Shown here piece after piece: positions 6,092-7,808 of a stretch of 7,808 nt of DNA; position 1 is the stretch's first letter, and the number at the start of each line of letters is the position of its first letter. This stretch comes from JBGSIZ01 sp041742255. Lineage in GTDB: Bacteria; Pseudomonadota; Alphaproteobacteria; Rhodobacterales; Rhodobacteraceae. The position numbers and the translations under genes are program-made. The notes beneath the pieces are model-generated. The model was not told where the DNA came from and did not search any database. It saw only the letters and a list, made by a program, of their open reading frames with translations. The stretch covers positions 1 to 7,808 of the forward strand of contig JBGSIZ010000251.1 of assembly GCA_041742255.1 (NCBI GenBank), read 5' to 3'.

Positions 6092-6928
6092 CTAGTTTAC
6101 CGCCTTGAAATACCTGTCAGACCGCCATGTCCAGAACGCCAGCATGGACCGCCCTGCGGACGAGAACATGATCCGGTCGGCCCGCCCGACGATATCTTCG
6201 AGCCGGACATAGCCCACGCCGTTCTGCGACTGCGGAAAGCGCGAGTCTGTGGAGTTGTCCCGGTTATCGCCCATGAAGAAGTATTCGCCTGCCGGGATCG
6301 TGAACACCCCGGTGTTGTCCTGCCGTTCGTCCCCGATGTTGAGGATCGCGTGTTGCGTGCCGTTGGGGAGCGTTTCAAGGAATCGCTGTTTTTCACAGAC
6401 CCCGCCCGCCCCCGGTATCCCGTTGGAACAGCGCGGCGGATTGCCTTCTGGCCCTTGGCGGGCATAGGTTTCCTCGAACAGGCCCGCGCTTTCGATTTGC
6501 ACCGGCGTGCCGTTCAGGAACAGCACACCGTCCTTAACCTGAACCGTGTCGCCGGGCATGCCGATCAGCCGTTTGATAAAATCCCGCCCGGTCACCGGGT
6601 GCCGGAACACCACCACGTCGCCTTGTTGGGGGTCCGAGCCCAAGAGCCTGCTGTCTGCCCCTTTGAACACGCCGCAGAAGTCTTCGGCGTCGATGTCCAG
6701 ACCCAGCCGGGGGATGCGGATCGAGGGGCAGGAGGCATAGGAATACCCGTAGGCCATTTTGTTGACGAACAGGAAATCGCCGATCAAAAGCGTGTCTTTC
6801 ATCGACCCGGACGGGATCCAGAAGGGTTGGAAAAACAGCGTCCGAAAGAGGCCCGCGATAAGCAACGCGTAGACCACCGTTTTCACGGTTTCCACGATCG
6901 TGGCCCGGATGCCTGTGTCTTCGGACAT
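6092..6928 (-). CDS. lepB: Signal peptidase I (canonical)
   Basis: Type I signal peptidase, a membrane-anchored Ser/Lys protease that cleaves signal peptides from Sec- and Tat-exported proteins. The 278-residue protein has one N-terminal helix (about 15-33), then box B IPSGSMKDTLLIGD with nucleophile Ser42, Lys119 in DFIKRLIGMPGD as general base, and GDNRDNSTDSR at 220-230. An insertion at about 57-100 with two cysteines (67, 85) is absent from the neighbouring paralogue. Cys167 and Cys178 match a pair in lepB2, so the two genes probably arose by duplication or share a close ancestor. The start is set at MSEDTGIRATIV because AAGGAG lies six to seven bases upstream; a longer in-frame start at 7012 would overlap the promoter region. 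It is the first gene of the lepB1-lepB2-rnc unit. Confidence 0.95.
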   Translation of the reverse strand: MSEDTGIRATIVETVKTVVYALLIAGLFRTLFFQPFWIPSGSMKDTLLIGDFLFVNKMAYGYSYASCPSIRIPRLGLDIDAEDFCGVFKGADSRLLGSDPQQGDVVVFRHPVTGRDFIKRLIGMPGDTVQVKDGVLFLNGTPVQIESAGLFEETYARQGPEGNPPRCSNGIPGAGGVCEKQRFLETLPNGTQHAILNIGDERQDNTGVFTIPAGEYFFMGDNRDNSTDSRFPQSQNGVGYVRLEDIVGRADRIMFSSAGRSMLAFWTWRSDRYFKAVN

Positions 6929-6983
6929 GTTCGACTCCTTGTTGCCAAGGCGCCGGAACACGGGACCCTGCCTGATTGGCGCT

Positions 6984-7012
6984 TCAATGGCGGGGGGACT
7001 GTCGCCTGTCAA
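6984..7012 (-). promoter_or_regulatory. Candidate promoter for lepB1-lepB2-rnc
   Basis: A perfect -35 TTGACA lies at 7007-7012 on the minus strand. At 17 bases' distance the -10 position reads CATTGA, a weak match, as is common in GC-rich alphaproteobacteria. It lies just downstream of the acpS terminator-like hairpin and about 56 bases before the lepB1 start, where a promoter would be expected. Motif match only. Confidence 0.42.
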
Positions 7013-7046
7013 GGCGGGGGTGCTGTCCGCCCTTGGCCGGGTCGAT

Positions 7047-7068
7047 AAAGGCCGGGAATCCGGCCTTT
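7047..7068 (-). terminator. Intrinsic terminator-like hairpin after acpS
   Basis: A perfect 9-bp inverted repeat, AAAGGCCGG (7047-7055) and CCGGCCTTT (7060-7068), with a 4-base loop. It begins 40 bases after the acpS stop. On the minus strand the stem ends in TTT followed by AT; on the plus strand in TTTGTTT, so it could work in either direction. It probably separates the acpS transcript from the lepB1 unit. Confidence 0.6.
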
Positions 7069-7108
7069 GTTTCGCGTATGCATCCCGTCGGTATCGCGTC
7101 GGTTTGGT

Positions 7109-7540
7109 TTATCGCGGGTTTGGTCCCGAAACCGCATCCGCAAGCGGTCGGGCCTCGATCACCACAAACGCCTGTGCCCATGGCAGATCGTCGGTCAGGG
7201 TAACGTGAATGATCGCCTCGTGCCCCGGTGGGGTCATCGCCGCCAGCCGTTCGCGCGCCCAGCCGGTGACATGCATCACGGGTTGCCCGGTGGCCAGATT
7301 GGACACGGCCATGTCTTTCCACGAAATACCCATCCGCAGGCCGGTGCCCAGCGCCTTGGAGCAGGCTTCTTTGGCGGCCCAGCGTTTGGCGTAGGTCGCC
7401 GCAATGGCGCGCGGGCGGCTGCCCGCCTTGCGCTGTTCCCGCTCGGTAAAGACCCGATTGCGAAACCGGTCCCCGAACCGCGCCAGCGTCGCCTCGATCC
7501 GGTCGATGTTGCACAGGTCGGTGCCGATGCCGAGGATCAT
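7109..7540 (-). CDS. acpS: Holo-[acyl-carrier-protein] synthase AcpS
   Basis: AcpS transfers 4'-phosphopantetheine from coenzyme A to the conserved serine of apo-ACP, activating it for fatty acid synthesis. The 143-residue protein is close to the usual 120-140. It begins MILGIGTDLCNIDRIEATLARFG, with metal-binding Asp8, and carries the second signature KRWAAKEACSKALGTG (52-67), with Glu58. An FTERE segment (31-35) follows the first helix, as in the family. The start ATG overlaps the stop of the preceding Dabb frame by ATGA, and no Shine-Dalgarno is visible, so translation is probably coupled. The reading frame stays open upstream of this ATG through the 5' part of the Dabb gene (see findings), but the family N-terminus clearly begins here. 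A terminator-like hairpin follows. Confidence 0.95.
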   Translation of the reverse strand: MILGIGTDLCNIDRIEATLARFGDRFRNRVFTEREQRKAGSRPRAIAATYAKRWAAKEACSKALGTGLRMGISWKDMAVSNLATGQPVMHVTGWARERLAAMTPPGHEAIIHVTLTDDLPWAQAFVVIEARPLADAVSGPNPR

Positions 7541-7808
7541 GGGGTCGCCGCTGTGTCGATATCGGACACCAGAATTCCCGCCCCACCGCCCGCGCACAGG
7601 GCCACAAGCCGCCCGCCCAACGCCCGGTGACCCGAATCGGCTGCATAGCGGTCGAGCGCGGCCCGGTCGGTGAACAGCCCGACAAAGCCGTAGGGGGTGG
7701 CCTGGCGTCTTGCCTTCGGCGTCGATGTTGGGGCCGTGGTGGAACCAGGCAAAGCCGGGCAGGTCCAAACCGCCAAGCCCCGCCATGACCGCCGCCAGTT
7801 CGGCGGGG
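7537..7808 (-). pseudogene. Dabb-like protein, 5' end outside window, apparent frameshift
   Basis: The end of a small protein that resembles the Dabb (stress-responsive alpha/beta barrel dimer) family; function unknown. Two frames each give half. From the right edge, one reads PAELAAVMAGLGGLDLPGF (first codon at 7805-7807) and then FHHGPNIDAEGKTPG. The other reads YGFVGLFTDRAALDRY and later LCAGGGAGILVSDID, ending in a TGA at 7537-7539 that overlaps the acpS ATG. The join falls at a run of five G on the plus strand (7693-7697); with four G the two halves fuse smoothly as TPGHPYGFVGLF. This could be a true inactivating frameshift, a sequencing error at a homopolymer, or, less likely, slippage. 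The ATGA overlap with acpS suggests the second frame is the original. The label pseudogene is provisional, since the upstream part is unseen. Dabb is a family call from pattern only. Confidence 0.6.

Noticed and set aside
7109..7786. A genuine 225-residue fusion protein ending in AcpS
   Set aside because: The stretch between the Dabb-like 5' half and the AcpS start does not resemble any domain, while the alternative frame does. A frameshift explains it better than a designed fusion.
1..7808. CRISPR arrays, tRNA/rRNA genes, insertion sequences, phage or defence genes
   Set aside because: I saw no regular direct repeats, no cloverleaf-like segment, no transposase or integrase motifs and no terminal inverted repeats. 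Nearly all of the window is accounted for by recognised genes.

Overview
The window looks like chromosomal core DNA from a GC-rich alphaproteobacterium, most likely of the Rhodobacterales/Roseobacter group. This rests on high GC in third codon positions, the order acpS - lepB - rnc - era - DUF1491 - recO, and the character of the RecO, Era and DUF1491 proteins. The assignment comes from family recognition, not from a database search.

Layout, read along the minus strand from the right edge. First comes the 3' part of a Dabb-like gene whose frame appears broken at a run of five G. It overlaps acpS (holo-ACP synthase) by ATGA. A strong inverted repeat, probably a terminator, follows acpS, and a candidate promoter precedes lepB1. 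Then lepB1 (canonical signal peptidase I), lepB2 (a second signal peptidase I fused to an N-terminal DUF805 membrane domain, 8 nt further on) and rnc (RNase III, ATGA overlap) form one tightly packed transcription unit. A plus-strand gene for a staphylococcal-nuclease-like protein is inserted between rnc and era; its stop codon overlaps the rnc stop. Further on, era (ribosome-assembly GTPase), a DUF1491 gene and recO (recombination mediator) follow on the minus strand. recO meets a small plus-strand META/HslJ-like exported protein tail to tail. A divergent MFS transporter gene leaves the window on the left.

Together the core genes cover ACP activation, secretory signal cleavage, double-stranded RNA processing, 16S rRNA/30S maturation and DNA repair. 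This is a familiar housekeeping neighbourhood. I see no tRNA, rRNA, CRISPR array, insertion sequence or phage gene, and no convincing new defence or mobile system. The points worth a second look are the DUF805-LepB fusion beside a canonical LepB, the possible frameshift that puts the Dabb 5' half in frame with AcpS, the nuclease inserted between rnc and era, and a few structured intergenic segments.
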